A program made the translations under genes and the position numbers. Source: Lethocerus indicus (Eukaryota > Arthropoda > Insecta > Hemiptera > Belostomatidae). From it: a stretch of 64,000 bases of DNA. The stretch covers positions 2,917,204-2,981,203 of the forward strand of contig JACDQD010000009.1 in NCBI GenBank assembly GCA_019843655.1, in the 5' to 3' direction. Under the pieces are notes generated by a model that was not told the DNA's origin, did not search any database, and saw only the letters and a program-made list of their open reading frames with translations. Positions 63,637 through 64,000 of this stretch are shown here, piece after piece. Each line of letters opens with the position of its first letter. Position 1 is the first letter of the stretch.

Positions 63637-64000
63637 TAATACAGATAACGCGTGTCCAGTAGGGTTTGCGGGAACAATCTACGCCCGGGGCAATACCTCA
63701 GTCTAGGAAACTAATTACGCAGTTTACAATAAATAAACAGAAAGAGTAGAAAGTTTCCAGACTGATCGGTTCTGTTCGCGCTCCTGAAAGGGCCCAAAAC
63801 AGGTCTTTCTCACTCTGTCAAGAGAAAATCGGATTTGATAACGTCGGTGCGTCATCCGCAGCTGACGCTTTTCACCGCCAGTTTCAACCAACAACCGACA
63901 ATTGCACTCTATCGACAAGTGGCTTTGGCAGATTTCTATATATCAACTGGAGGAATATTTCCTCAGTGAAAATATCAACACTCCGAAACTTTCCGAGCGA

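Larger units (their letters stand above)
51151..64000. other. Long non-coding stretch, no gene seen
   Basis: No recognisable protein (119 codons or fewer). GC/CpG-rich islets lie at about 52020-52330, 52970-53240, 54320-54660 and 61740-62040. The last contains a 13-base G-run near 61817-61829. A T-arm-like word at 52416-52431 is not part of a tRNA. A string at 63598-63636 resembles the core of the fold-back arms. No element ends were recognised. Confidence 0.6.

Overview
The window looks like non-coding DNA from an arthropod, most likely an insect. It is AT-rich by eye and scattered with short CpG-rich islets. It carries decayed copies of element classes typical of insect genomes: mariner/IS630, piggyBac and a jockey-type non-LTR retrotransposon. 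I found no intact protein-coding gene, rRNA, convincing tRNA or CRISPR array. The longest open frames (174 and 166 codons) have low-complexity, island-like translations and no recognisable domain, and I treat them as chance.

The most informative single-copy signal is on the minus strand. At about 51.11, 17.67 and 5.79 kb there are three near-identical joined splice sites: a T-rich tract ending TTTCAG, followed at once by GTAAG. This is the arrangement of recursive splice sites (ratchet points) in very long insect introns. I infer that the whole window is inside a huge intron of a gene transcribed right to left. Each site has a second good 5' splice site 65-108 nt further on, so each could also define a small exon. 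The one at 5.7 kb is 108 nt, symmetric, and open in one frame with a plausible protein translation.

Layout: 0-7.6 kb, no gene, with recursive site A at 5.79 kb. 7.67-8.36 kb, an internally deleted mariner/IS630-type element. 8.4-21.8 kb, no gene, with recursive site B at 17.67 kb. 21.8-24.6 kb, a nest of elements: an (AT)27 tract, a piggyBac fossil, a 531-bp deleted mariner with both ends and TA duplications, and the 3' end of a jockey-like LINE. 26.5 kb, a (TC)41 microsatellite. 31.8-37.35 kb, four copies of a fold-back repeat that I do not recognise. Three of them have 10-13 bp direct repeats at their ends. 49.25-49.68 kb, a TTAA-flanked piggyBac-like MITE. 51.11 kb, recursive site C. 51.2-64 kb, no gene.

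The fold-back family is the best candidate for something undescribed. It has long inverted arms and a one-sided tail ending near TTAAAC. Its target-site duplications vary in length as in retroposons. Within each complete copy the two arm tips share variants that differ between copies.
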